DNA of 64,000 nt from Diabrotica undecimpunctata (taxonomy: Eukaryota; Arthropoda; Insecta; Coleoptera; Chrysomelidae): assembly GCF_040954645.1 (NCBI RefSeq), contig NC_092803.1, positions 65,431,427-65,495,426 of the forward strand, written 5' to 3'. Each line of letters opens with the position of its first letter. The first letter of the stretch is position 1. Shown in pieces: positions 32,331 to 43,097 of the stretch. A program made the position numbers and the translations under genes. The notes under the pieces were generated by a model, which was given only the letters and a program-made list of their open reading frames with translations, did not search any database and was not told the origin of the DNA.

Positions 32331-32934
32331 TGACTTTAAATTATTTGAACTGATTGAACTTTAGCACTTAATGGTCACATCCTGCACAATTCAGTCTAAT
32401 AATGAAGTATCGATTTTTTTATGGCAGCAAAGTACTGTATGAAGTACACTAGCACAATAATAGAGTGAGAATTAAGAATCCTAATACATATTCAAAAAAC
32501 TATAAGAATTTAAGAACTACTTATACCACGATTGCAATAATTATATTTCAGATTTTTGATATTGTCAAATCAAAAACTACCATTGTGATATTCGGTAGAA
32601 CTTACAATTTAGTCAACACAAAAGTTTTTACATAGCAATTTTTCAACACAATCATCTGCCAAAATTCGATCACATCATCAAAAACATGTATCAAAAACAT
32701 AACATCCATCAGTGGCTGAAATTAGCCTTTAGAGATGAACACTTCAGTTGATGCTGAAGTTATTTTGTAACAGTTTAAATTAACATCTAATTTTATTTGT
32801 ACAACTACTTTTTACTTAACAAAGTACTTGTTGATTATATTATTTCTATTTTAATCAACAGCAACTCGTAATCAAACGGTATTTCTTGATCGCAACTACT
32901 CATCATCATCAAGGCTTTTTTATTTCGAGCTGAG
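32331..32934. other. AT-rich spacer, nothing recognised
   Basis: No motif or repeat of note. Confidence 0.35.
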
Positions 32935-33024
32935 TTGTTGCGGGCTTCTTTGGACTTTTCTTATTCATTTGTCGCAGAGTCGTTGCCGCCATCCTTGGAT
33001 TTTCCTTATTAATTTGTCGCGGAG
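32935..33024. repeat. Two tandem units of about 45 bp
   Basis: TTGCGGGCTTCTTTGGACTT ... TTTGTCGCAGAG is followed by TTGCCGCCATCCTTGGATTT ... TTTGTCGCGGAG. The units share about 80 percent of bases by eye. Confidence 0.7.
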
Positions 33025-33192
33025 AATAAATCTGGATAATTGTGATTATTAGATATTTCGACAACGAAAAAGCTTTTCTTGTTAATCAAAAATAAATACA
33101 CACGATTGAAGAAATTCAAAAGCAGACTTATGTTAAGTAAAAAGTACATTTTTTCCGAAATACTCCAAAAAGTCAGTTTTGCATGACTTTAA

Positions 33193-33735
33193 CTCTGCAG
33201 TCGTGACGTGAAAAAGTTACACCAGTCGTGACCACGGTGTCGCAACTCCAACCGTGTTTATGTTTTAGCTTTGGATTTGAAAATAAAAATATGTATATAT
33301 TTTTTTCTTTTTTTAAATATTTATTATACGTAATAATATGTAAAACACCTAAATAACTTATGAATTGTTATTCAAAAATTAAAAAGATTGGTTTTAAGCA
33401 TATAAATCATGTATAATTGGAAAAACGAAACAAAAAATAAAACTACGCACTTTGCGCAAATACCGATCAATTCAATGCACAGAGATACTTTACACTTGCT
33501 ACAGGAGAATCTAATTTTTCGATTTTTTTCCAGTTACACATTACACAACGACCTGTAGCTCCTGTTTTCTCTGGTCCGGGTTTTAAATTGGGCTCTAACA
33601 CTGAACACACTACCTACAGTCAGAAAGGTAGACTCGAGTTAGGAAGCTACTGAGATGGGCAGCTCACAAATTCTGTTGGCAAAAGAATTAACTTAATTTA
33701 TTCGGTCTGCGAGACCGTGCGTCGCGATTGTAGGG
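33193..33735 (-). mobile_element. piggyBac-like relic, internally deleted, with TTAA target sites
   Basis: TTAA at 33189-33192 and 33736-33739 flanks inverted ends CTCTGCAGTCGTGACG (left) and, in complement, CCCTACAATCGCGACG (right); these differ only by transitions. Both ends are followed by an ACGGT-TCGCA motif. Inside, on the minus strand at about 33440-33620, GRCVMCNWKKIEK and, one frame over, FSCSKCKVSLCIEL give the C-terminal cysteine-rich domain of piggyBac transposase. The DDD catalytic core is gone, so this 543-bp copy is a non-autonomous derivative. Confidence 0.88.
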
Positions 33736-33739
33736 TTAA

Positions 33740-34595
33740 AGATGAAAACTTTAAAATAAAAAGGAAATAAATATAAAGTAAAAATAATTCGTTTCCGAAA
33801 TACTGCCAAACAAATGACTGCTTGGTTTGAATACTGAATAGTTTGAAACATATTATTTGCCAAAAATCAAAGTAGAAATCAGGAAAAGTAACAAAAACCT
33901 GGCATTATTTGCAGTTCAAAGGTCAACTTAGTATGATGTATCACAAAGCGTGACTAGGACACCAAGAAAGTAAAGATGACTTTCAAGTAAATAAATTTTA
34001 TAACGCCATTTATTTTTTAATTTGTTGCTAAATAAAGCCGAGAGACGATAAAATTGTTATGTGACCATTAATTACGACCCTGGCACAGCGTAGTTCGAAC
34101 AGCTCTTTATCGGTAACTTTCTGGAATCTCGTGTTATAGCGCTGATTCGGTATCCGTGTCTTAGCTGGCTATTTCTAGAACACATGTTCGTGTTATATAA
34201 ACTGCTGCGTGGTCCTTTGAATAGACAGGAATTAGGCAAGTGTTTTTATAGGCGATACCCATATTATTGCAGGCGATAATTATGTGTCTTTAGAATTTAT
34301 GATATTTGCAATTTAGCGACTTTTTGTACTTTAGTGAGTTAAGAAGAAAATTAGTTAAACTACGTTTGCTTAATATTACCACTAATATTTTAAAGACGGC
34401 AAAGCCAAGACGGTGTATTTCGAGACAAGCTATATCAGGATAGTCGATAACTTTGGTGGTCTAAACCAGAGATGGAACGAATTCTTATCGCCCAATTTCC
34501 CAGTTTTTGTTCTCAACGATTATTTTCTGTTTTCAAGCCTGAAAAATGGATTGCTGATAACAGATTTTTATCTAATTTCGAGGTTGTTGTATAGG
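33740..34595. other. Spacer containing a possible LTR-like segment
   Basis: 34055-34395 starts TGTTATGTGACC, has a TATA-like TTATATAAAC at 34194 and a GC-balanced upstream part, resembling an insect LTR. I could not define its end or find a partner, so it stays a suggestion. Nothing else recognised. Confidence 0.35.
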
Positions 34596-35036
34596 CTAGA
34601 CGCACACACATCGAATTTGGACGACCGATAAAAGTTCGATCGAACTTTTGTCGATGATTCTTTGCACGCACACTACACGATATTTATTCGATGCCATTTG
34701 TTAATCTACAAAGGTTTTTTAGGTCGAGTACACAAAATCACAATGAACAAAATGGAATGACGCAGCTTGAACAGTGTCCAAAAAACATAACTGGTCCTCT
34801 GATCGGTCGACAAAAATCGATGTGTGTGTGCGCTTTCATTTGGTATCCTTCGCTTTGAAAGGGGGGCACCGATCAAGGCAGTGCAGTGGCAGTGATCGAA
34901 CGTCATACGGCATCGATGTCGTGCCGTTTGGCGATCGATGTGAATGCACTGGCGAATGTTTCTTGGCGCCACCAAAGAAATTTGTTCGATCGAACTTTTA
35001 TCGACCGTCCAAATTCGATATATGCGCGCCTAGCTA
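34596..35036. mobile_element. TIR element of unknown superfamily, about 440 bp
   Basis: The left arm (GGCTAGACGCACACACATCG, AATTTGGACG, CGATAAAAGTTCGATCGAAC) is repeated inverted on the right (GTTCGATCGAACTTTTATCG, CGTCCAAATTCGATATATGC, GCGCCTAGC). Arms are about 55 bp. The interior is GC-richer than its flanks and has repeated GATCG motifs, but no transposase. No clear target duplication, so the superfamily is open. Confidence 0.8.
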
Positions 35037-35703
35037 AGGGGACATCAATGAAGTAATAATCTGATATTTTATCCCTTTTTAGTTTAGTGAACCAAAAGTA
35101 GTCAAAAGTTATACCGTAAGCGACATAAGGCTTAAAATGATCATTTCCTTGATATCAGAATCGCGTTCAAAAAAACGAAGAGGTGACTTTGGAATTTTAA
35201 AGCTGAATCTGTACGTTATTTCAGTTTTTACTTAATTGCTGTTGTAGTTTTGTTACATCAATGTTTACTATATAATAATTACTTTCTTAATTGTGATAGA
35301 ACATAATAATTATTCTAAAAGGTCCATTAATTCACTAAATAAAATGGGAGTTAATAATTAACTTTAACCAGTAATTTAATTAACATGAGCAAAACAATAA
35401 CTTGCAATTAATAGTGTCATAATGCGCGGGAATTACCAGAATATGTTAAATACTTGAATCAAATTAATATAAATAACAACTCGAATATACATTATTGTTA
35501 CATGTGGTGTTGGAAACGACATTTTTCTGTTTTAACGCAAGAATCGAACATTTTGCGCGTGAATTTGGCGTTTGTAGTTTGTGCATTTAATAAACTGGAG
35601 AAAATCCGGGTATGCAAAGGAAAATACATACTAAGATTATATTCAAAAATTAGAATGTATTGGAAAGTACACCTTAAAAATGCGTAATTTCATATACAGG
35701 ATT
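35037..35703. other. AT-rich spacer, nothing recognised
   Basis: A 77-codon frame at 35454-35687 has no recognisable motif. Confidence 0.35.
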
Positions 35704-37457
35704 GGTCACTCAAAAGAGCCCACCCTGATATTTGGTAATATTCACTGGATTTTATAAAAATACGGAAACAGGCAAATTTTATATTGCAAAGAGATCATCT
35801 TTTTTAACATACTTATTAAAATAAAAAATTTCATGAAACGGAATCAGTAGCCGATAAAAAAGGGAGCGTGAAACACTCCACAGAGTACTGAAACAATACA
35901 ACTTTCATCCCTAGAAAAAACACTTTGTACAGAAAATAGAAGAAGGTGATCCAGACAGGCGACTACAGTTTCTGAAACATTCTATTTAATATTTGTTTTT
36001 TAGAAAAATGTTCTTTAGTGGAACTTGAAATCGGCACAATTGTCGTTATCAGGCTGATGAAAATTTTCGAAACACATACCCAGTAGCCATTGAAATTAAA
36101 CATTTTATGGGGATCGTATTGTTGGGCAGTTGATCCCATTTTGACAGATATAATCGAAAATTATAACAGGTACCCAGATGATTTGTTTTTCCAACAAGAC
36201 AGCGTACCTCGGCATTATAGCATAAACGCAAGGAGATACCTTACGTTTAATTAATCAATTTATTTATTCCATAAAAAATGTAGTACTTCAAGAGTTTTCA
36301 CACAAAATTTAAAGTAAACAACGTGCGGTCGGTAGGTGCGCTCTTCAGACGCATTTTTCTCGAAACTTTTTCTGTGCGGTAGCCGCGATTTCTCGAGAAC
36401 GAATCGACCAGATTGCTGAAACTTCTCACAGTTTAACTTTATAGTATTGTTTCGTGATTGAACGAAGGGATTTTCAATCGGTTGACTCGTTCTTGTTTTA
36501 TACGAAAAACATGTTGAGATGAGAAAAACGATGAAAAAAATCGGAAAAGTGCTAAAAAATATGAAACAAAAATTATTCAAACTTATGTCAAAACTTTCAA
36601 TTTCATTTGTTTTCCAATTCCTTCGATCAATCATATGAAACAATACTATAAAGATGAACTGTGCAAAGTTTCAGCAAAATCGGTCGATTCATTCTCGAGA
36701 AATCGTGCCTAACGCACGGAAAAACAAAGTTTCGAGAAAAAACTCTGGTAATATTGCTCGAATTTACTTCAAATTTGGTGTGAATACTCTTATAGCACTA
36801 TACTTTCATTTTTTTTAAATACAATACCTATGTAACGCCTTAATGAATAGTTTCTTAGCCAATTAATTGGACGAAGAGGTTTTATTGAATGGCCAGCAAG
36901 ATAACCCGATTTAACCCCCTGGACTTCTTCTTATGAGGTCATTTAACAAGCAAGAATTATCATACCATGTCTGCTTGATTGGAAGAACTTAGACGACGAA
37001 TAGTGCAAGAATGTACTCTATAATTAGTCAAATGTATTAGTAACCCCGGAAATGCTTAACATATTCGTCATAATTTCAAATAGCGAGTTTATAATTGTAT
37101 GGACGTTGGTGAGTACGGTATAGCTTCCTATTAATGTTGCAAATTTCATTTCAATGTAGTTTTTGACGTGACGGGAAATATTTCCCCAAATATACTAAAT
37201 TTGTGGAAAAATCATGGATACCCGAATTCTACAGCAAAATATATGTCTAATGAATTTATCATGTGCTGCCACACATGATAAATTCCTTGTTCAAAATAAA
37301 GATTTGTGGTACATACTAGAAGGGAGGGAGTTGAAAAATGACAGATTTCTGTAGCATTAAAAAATTTCTCATTTGGAATAAAAATGGACCTGTTTTAGCG
37401 TTTTCACAAAATCCAATGAATGTTGCCAATTATCAAGGTGGTATCTTTTGAGTGGCC
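35704..37457 (+). mobile_element. DUF4817/mariner-type element split by a foldback MITE
   Basis: Outer ends are inverted: GGTCACTCAAAAGAGCCCAC at left and the complement of GTATCTTTTGAGTGGCC at right, followed by similar inner sequence (TTGGTAATATTCACTGGATT against its inverse). Inside, plus strand, DDLFFQQDSVPRHYSINARR (about 36170-36240) holds the second catalytic Asp. 36850-36960 gives LIGRRGFIEWPAR then DLTPWTSSYEV in a shifted frame, corresponding to LTPLDFFLWGH with the last catalytic Asp. Between them lies an inserted MITE (36283-36798). The 5' half of the gene is unrecognisable. Confidence 0.8.
36283..36798. mobile_element. Foldback MITE inserted into the transposon above
   Basis: Arms run about 36283-36475 and 36610-36798. 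Left GTACTTCAAGAGTTTTCACA ... TTTCTCGAGAACGAATCGAC ... TTTATAGTATTGTTTC pairs with the inverse on the right (GAAACAATACTATAAAG ... GTCGATTCATTCTCGAGAAA ... GTGTGAATACTCTTATAGCAC). TA flanks both ends (36281-36282, 36799-36800), suggesting a Tc1/mariner-type MITE. No coding capacity. Confidence 0.85.
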
Positions 37458-37829
37458 ACACCTACCTACATACAAAAATGTATTGGTTGCTTCCAAGAAT
37501 TTCAAAAGTGTTCTTAAATTACAAGTTATTAAATATACAAAAAGATACTGAGACATAAGAGATATATAAGAAAAAGCACCGAAAGTTAGTGCTGATTATT
37601 ATCTACGGTACGTGAAAATCTGTTATATACAGCGAGCAGTATTTAAAAAATTTAGGCTACATATTGATCACACAATAGTCAAATGTATTAGACGACACGC
37701 ACAAACAATTCAACTGCTATATTACACATAAATATACCTACTTAATGTACTTAGATTTGTGGAAGATACAGTAAACATTCAAGGTCTCTAAATTCTGCTT
37801 GATCGTATTCACCAAATAGGAGAGGAAAT

Positions 37830-38325
37830 GTATTAAGCTTAAACAAAACCAAATTTTTAGTCTTTAGCCATAACACACATCCAGATGCAGACCTTCAATT
37901 AAATGGAGTTAAAGGTAAAAAAATACACAAAATTACATATTTAAGAACGATTAAGTGCTATGGACCGCAAAAAGTATCAAGCTTAAATCAAATTGAAGCA
38001 TTAGAAATGTGGATTCATAGACGGATGTTGGACGTCAACAAAGATAGAGAATTCCTAAAGACTGTTAAACACCGGAAAATGTCTTATCTGGGCCATCTAT
38101 TGGGGGTAAATCGATATAGAATACTAGAACTAATTCTTAAAGGAAAAATAGAAGGTAGGAGGGGTGTACGACGAAGACAGGTTTCTTGGCTAAAAAACAT
38201 TCGTAAATGGACTTAAATACCAAATGCAGGATAATTATTCCATGTGGCAGAAGATCGAGACACGACGCCTTCGCAATTGCCAACGTCAGATAATTATGAT
38301 GACACGTGAAGAAGAAGAATAACTA
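37830..38325 (+). pseudogene. RTE-like LINE fragment with internal deletion
   Basis: 37845-37930 encodes NKTKFLVFSHNTHPDADLQL then NGVKGKKIHKITYLRTIKC, the end of RT. After a deletion the C-terminal domain resumes: LEMWIHRRMLDVNKDREFLK, HRKMSYLGHLLGVNRYRILE and RRRQVSWLKNIRKW. The last 90 bp match 3680-3775. It ends CACGTGAAGAAGAAGAAT. Confidence 0.88.
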
Positions 38326-39849
38326 TTTAATCTTTAAAATAGGGATTATAAATAAATAACCACAATAGTTAAGAATTTGGAAAATATTCGAAAACGTAAA
38401 TAACATATACGGGATAATTAATAATGGTAGTATGTTACCATAAATAGATTAACATACATTACGTTAACTTCTATCATAAATTATCATAATTTATATAGCT
38501 CTAATAGAGTTACATTCTACAAATGTGAAACAAATACTCCAGAGGATAAAACGACACGTGTTGTATCTACATGCTAACTGTATGCTTTTCATGTTTATTT
38601 TGGATTGAAATAAATACCTAAATAATTCAACTTTGTTCTTCATTGGGATACACGTTTGGTTTATTTTTGTTAATGTAATTAATATGTAATTAATTTTGTT
38701 GCTATTATTTCAAAATAATATATAATTTCATATAAAAAGTGAAAATAATTACTAAAAACTATACCTTTATAAATATTTTTTAATAAAACTCTCTAAACAG
38801 TAACAGTGCTCATGATCATTCTGATACGAGCAGCAATAAAACACTCTTGTAGAAGGAATACATCGAAAATATTACGAACGATCACCAATAATTAAGTTTT
38901 GCAAAAATCTCACCAGGAACTCAGAATTCCATTTAGTATTATCAATTAAACATATTTTTAGTTTTTATGTTACTTTGACAGCTGTATGTTTATACAACAT
39001 GCACTAAATATCAAGAAAATGTGTAAAGTCACACTAAAGTATGTATTCTTCTAAACTGTTAAAACAAGTTTCAGTTCTGGAACACTTTAACAATGAATAC
39101 TAAATATATGTACATACGAAACTGCTGTACTCTGTTTTAATACAAGCTGCTGGTTGTGTTGTGAGCGAATATCAACTAATTCAGATGAAAATTAGTACTC
39201 TAGTAGAAACTGATTTTTTGATAAACTCAGCTAAAAATTTTTCAAACTTACTTTGTATAACTGTAACACGTTAAATTACTTCAAAAATTGACGTGTCACC
39301 AAACGAAACGCGCGCACAAGTGGCTTGTTACGTGCAAAATAGACCGCACATTGAGTTTTTTGCACTGCAAAACAATCAACGGAACGAACCAACAATTCAC
39401 GTTAAGTGATGCAAAATGTAAACAACTACGTGTAGGTATCTCTACTCCACATGGTGGTTGGCTTGATAATAATGACTCGGACTCGATCGAGGATCGAGTA
39501 CGAGTTTCCGAATAATCCATATACCACCACTACCTCGCGGCTACAATTAATAAACAATAATTATATGCTCATACCTTTATATAATAGTGGGAATTATAAA
39601 TCTTTTTAAAAATAGATGCTATTTTAGTAAGCAGTAAGTAATTATTGTGGTTTTGGGACAGTAAAATTTATTATTGCTGTAAAAACAATTAATTGCAGAA
39701 TTTAAAATAATTGTTTTTGGACATCATTGTCGATTAGTAATATAGGTTTTTCCGAATTTACTCTTTTCTTCACTAATTTGACTAGTTTATATCAAAATGT
39801 ATTTAATATTCCCAATACTGAATGTGACAATGTGAATCCTGGACCCTAA
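38326..39849. other. AT-rich stretch, with a GC-richer patch at 39280-39540
   Basis: Nothing recognised. 39280-39540 is richer in CG dinucleotides (ACGCGCGCACAAG, CTCGATCGAGGATCGAG) and has open frames on both strands (75 codons each) without motifs. It could be part of a promoter or an LTR, but I cannot support either. Confidence 0.3.
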
Positions 39850-40057
39850 AGGTTCCCCCAAACCTGTTGTGGAAAATCGCACCGCATGCGATTCGCATCA
39901 AATTATTTCAACTATGCTAAATTGACAACTTCAGACTCGCACGAATTTTACCGTTGTAAGAGCAATTTGTCTGCGTAAATATTCGTCTGAAATTTTAGTT
40001 CACCATCGACTGCTCTTTGTCCGGATTCTTAGTGCGGTAGTAATTTATTATAACGAA

Positions 40058-41795
40058 ATGGAGAAATTGATTGAATTAGTTCGACAATATCCCATTATTT
40101 ATGATCTTTCTCATGAAGATTACAAGAATATTCGAAAAAAGGATGTTTGGAGTAAAATAGGAGAAGAAATAGGCAAAAATTGTATGTCTATTGAATTTTA
40201 TGACATAGATCTAGAAACGATCTAACTTCAGGTTCTGCTGGCTTTAAAAGTTCGATAAATCCATCATCACATTTTTTTGTTCGTAGGAAGATCGTAAGAT
40301 GCTTGCAGTTTTCACAATTTGAATAGTAGTGTCAACTTTTGTTTCGATTGGTCTGTAGAATATACGCCATTTTTGTGCTAACATACCGAAAGCATTTTCT
40401 ACAACTCTTCACGATCTACAGAGCCGTACATTATAATTTTCTGTTTTACTTTGGCTGTATGGGTAGGGCCTCAACAAATATGATTTTAGAGCAAATGCTT
40501 CCACTCCGATTATGACATGAGGAGAAGGTTCAGATTTTTTGGCTTAGACACATTCATTGAATTTGTTTCAAAACTTGTTCCCATGTTGGAAACTTCGAAA
40601 ATTCCACCATCACTATTTTTACCAAAACCACCAATATCAACCATAATAAATTTATAATTTGCACAAACAATAGCCCATAATACTATTGAAAACTTTTTTA
40701 AATAACACCAGTGATTAGCTCCAGTTTAGTCTGGACATTTTATAGTAATATGCTTGCCATCGATGCTACCAATACAATTTGAAAATTGCCAAATATTTCT
40801 AAAGCCTTATTCAGATTTTTTCCATATTCCTGTAGTTGGTTCAATTAAATATCTTAATTGCAAATGTCTACATATTGCTTCACAAACTTCTACAACTAAG
40901 GCACTTACAGTCGAGAAACCAGCTTTAAAACTATGGCCAATTGTATAGAATGAATCTCCAGTTGTCAGATATCTAAAAACAATTTTTTTAGGGGACGACA
41001 TAAAGAAGGAATGGAGAAATTTGCGAGATACTTACGCCAAGTATATCAGAACCAGCAAAACTAAAACTGGACAGGCGGCAAATTCTACAAAAAAATGGAT
41101 ATGGGCAGATCAGATGGAAGCATTCAAACCATTCTTAAGTTTTGCAAAAACTACAACTAACGTTAGCGATGTCCGAGTACCAGAATATACAGAATGTAGT
41201 CTTTTGAGAATGAAATTGGTAGAGCACAATCATTTAGTTCCCAAAAGACTCACTCAAACAATTTTGGAACATCGCATCGTAGATCGATATTATTCAGGTT
41301 CAACCCTCAGCAGTTACAACTAGATCAAGTGGTGATGCTACAGTTACTTCTGAGCGTAAAACTCCCATTACCACCAAAGCAAACAGAAAACGCCATTCTG
41401 AACCATCCACATCTTTGAAAGAAATGATAACTTATTTTGAAAGCAAAAAAGTCACTTTTGATGCAATCGATCAACTTTTTTTGGCTCACGCATGTGCGAT
41501 AAAAACTTTCTCTCCTAGAAGACAAATAGAAACAGAAACGAAAATTGCGCAAGTCATCATGAAACAGGAGCTTCTTCAATTAGAGGAGTGTTCTACAAAT
41601 CAATCTAGATCTTCAAGTGCAGATGCTTATTCAAACGTCTCTTCCGTTGAAACAGATTTCACCAAGATAAATGAAGAAAATGGTTTTATTAACTTTACCA
41701 ACAAGGAAGATTATGTTAGCAACCAATCAGCGTCACTGCAGGATCCATTCTCTGCTTCAAACTACCTCCACGCATTTAACTCGTACAAGAAATAA
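40058..41795 (+). CDS. MADF-BESS domain protein of Harbinger origin, three proposed exons
   Basis: Exon 1 (40058-40181) starts MEKLIELVRQYPIIYDLSHE and ends EEIGKN plus one base, followed by donor GTATGT. Exon 2 (40992-41218) follows acceptor TTTTTTTAG and reads (W)DDIKKEWRNLRDTYAKYIR, completing the MADF domain with no gap. A 79-nt intron (41219-41297, GTAGAG...TTATTCAG) leads to exon 3 (41298-41795). Exon 3 contains a BESS-like motif, FLAHACAIKTFSPRRQIETE then KIAQVIMKQEL, and ends FNSYKK. Coding length is 849 nt, 282 residues plus stop, fully open. Without the second intron a frame break near 41300 would be needed. MADF proteins bind DNA and BESS motifs mediate protein contacts; in Harbinger they assist the transposase. 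Splicing is inferred only. Confidence 0.75.
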
Positions 41796-42020
41796 ATCCA
41801 TTTTTTCCTAAATACAAGGACTGATGCTATGACTCAACGAATCAGTTTTAAGGAGAAACGAGTTTTATTATTATATATTGATTAAATTACATTTAATATT
41901 TAAAATAGTTTATTATTTTTCTTGTTCTCACCTCAATGTAACGATCAATCGCTCTTCAGGGGAAATCGCTTCTCGGTAATTTGTGTCTGATTTTCGTATA
42001 TCATTTTCTATAAGATGTAA
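40213..42020 (-). pseudogene. Harbinger transposase, two exons, decayed
   Basis: Exon 1 (about 42020-41932, 5'-truncated) reads LIENDIRKSDTNYREAISPE then ERLIVTL and ends AG at donor GTGAGA. Exon 2 begins at 40972 after TTGTTTTTAG; the split Arg codon (AG|A) restores LRYLTTGDSFYTIGHSF. It continues NCIGSIDGKHITIKC (first Asp), FIMVDIGGFGKNSDGGIF (second Asp) and, one frame over, VVENAFGMLAQKWRIFYRP (Glu). At least four in-frame stops and one frameshift make it non-functional. The proposed intron (41931-40973, 959 nt) contains MADF exons 2 and 3 in antisense. HARBI1-like proteins of this family cut and join DNA with the D-D-E triad. Confidence 0.85.
40973..40991. promoter_or_regulatory. Back-to-back opposite-strand splice acceptors sharing a 19-bp tract
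   Basis: CTAAAAACAATTTTTTTAG reads as acceptor ...TTTTTTTAG for MADF exon 2 on the plus strand, and, in complement, as ...TTGTTTTTAG for transposase exon 2 on the minus strand. The two AG dinucleotides are its first two bases (complement) and its last two. Confidence 0.6.
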
Positions 42021-43095
42021 ATGTTAGGTTAGGTTCTGATGTTCATGTATAGGTATGACGAAGAGCCACTGAGGGTCAAGTCCATGGAAAGAGTAGTAGA
42101 GAAAGAACAAAGACAGTGTGGTAGGAGACAGTTAGACAAGAGTAAGTATGACAATTTATGTCAAAATAAAACTGCATAGTTTAAGATGTTAGGACCAAAT
42201 AGTAATAATCATCACTCTTTTTGTAGATTCCCTAAATACTGTAAGAGAAATGCGAAATTTGTATACATGTGCATAAAAACGATCACGGTTAGGATGAAAT
42301 AACATAAAAACATATGGACAAGTGTAATTATAATAGAAGATCGGACCTCGCATTTGAGTAAACACAAGATGACAGAATGACGAAGGAATTCTGCAATATG
42401 CAAGCAAGAAAATTTTAAGCAATGTAATAGACATTGAATGATTTTATGCAAAACTAACTAAATTTCTTATTGTATCAACATATACCAAACAATAACACTG
42501 AACTATCATTAATATTATATTTAAAAATATAATATTAATGAACTACTAAAAAAAACTACAGCTATTTTGACCGTTAAATCGAGGTATTCATACAAATACA
42601 TAAAAAATTAATTGTAATACAAAATAAAAAGTTCAAAACAAACATTAATCTTATATATTTAATGTGTTAAGTTTAACGGGTTCTTGATACTTAACATTTT
42701 GTGTTATTTTTAGAGGAATTTGCAGTTTGAAGTAGTCAACTTGGGAGTTGTTTATTTTAAATTTAATATATTCATATTGTATACATTCATATTTATAAAG
42801 TAGCTAGATTTTGAATGAGTATACCAGGAAAAACAAATAAAACAGCATTTATTTCTACGGTAACTAATTCCGGCTAATTAAGAGATTCTCAACAGAATTT
42901 AGAGATGTATCCGTTGAAATTGGTATTCGCTCAAGGCGCCGCAATTTTTACGATATACTAAGCGACCCTATGTAACCACAATGAAGCCGACTTTATAATA
43001 TTAACTGCTTTTTTAGGCCATTTTAGTGATTGTGTTAATTGATTAAATGCATAGTAACCACGCGCTGATAAGTAAGGACTGTAACTAAACACACT
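42021..43095. other. AT-rich spacer with a perfect palindrome
   Basis: Apart from the palindrome at 42506-42541 nothing is recognised. 42040-42180 holds a short open frame, YDEEPLRVKSMERVVEKEQ, without known relatives. Confidence 0.35.
42506..42541. repeat. Perfect AT palindrome, 17-bp arms
   Basis: CATTAATATTATATTT and its exact complement are separated by two A's; adding the flanking T/A pair gives 17-bp arms. All A/T apart from the terminal C/G pair. It could extrude as a cruciform. Confidence 0.9.
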
Positions 43096-43097
43096 TA

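Larger units (their letters stand above)
39850..42020. mobile_element. Harbinger relic with interdigitated MADF and transposase genes; right end missing
   Basis: The probable left end AGGTTCCCCCAAACCTGTTG begins at 39850 after TAA. Going right there are MADF exon 1 (plus), transposase exon 2 (minus), MADF exons 2 and 3 (plus) and transposase exon 1 (minus, cut off near 42020). No inverted copy of the left end was found to the right, so the element is truncated there. The other Harbinger copy at 9076-10224 has the same relative orientation: MADF on plus at the left, transposase on minus at the right. Confidence 0.85.

Noticed and set aside
34413..34631. Possible gene after the LTR-like segment
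   Set aside because: No gag-like motif; the open frame is short and ends in the terminal repeat of the next element.
41298..41300. Frameshift in the MADF gene
   Set aside because: A 79-nt GT-AG intron (41219-41297) restores the frame exactly in phase, so an intron is at least as likely as a mutation; I kept the intron model but with reduced confidence.
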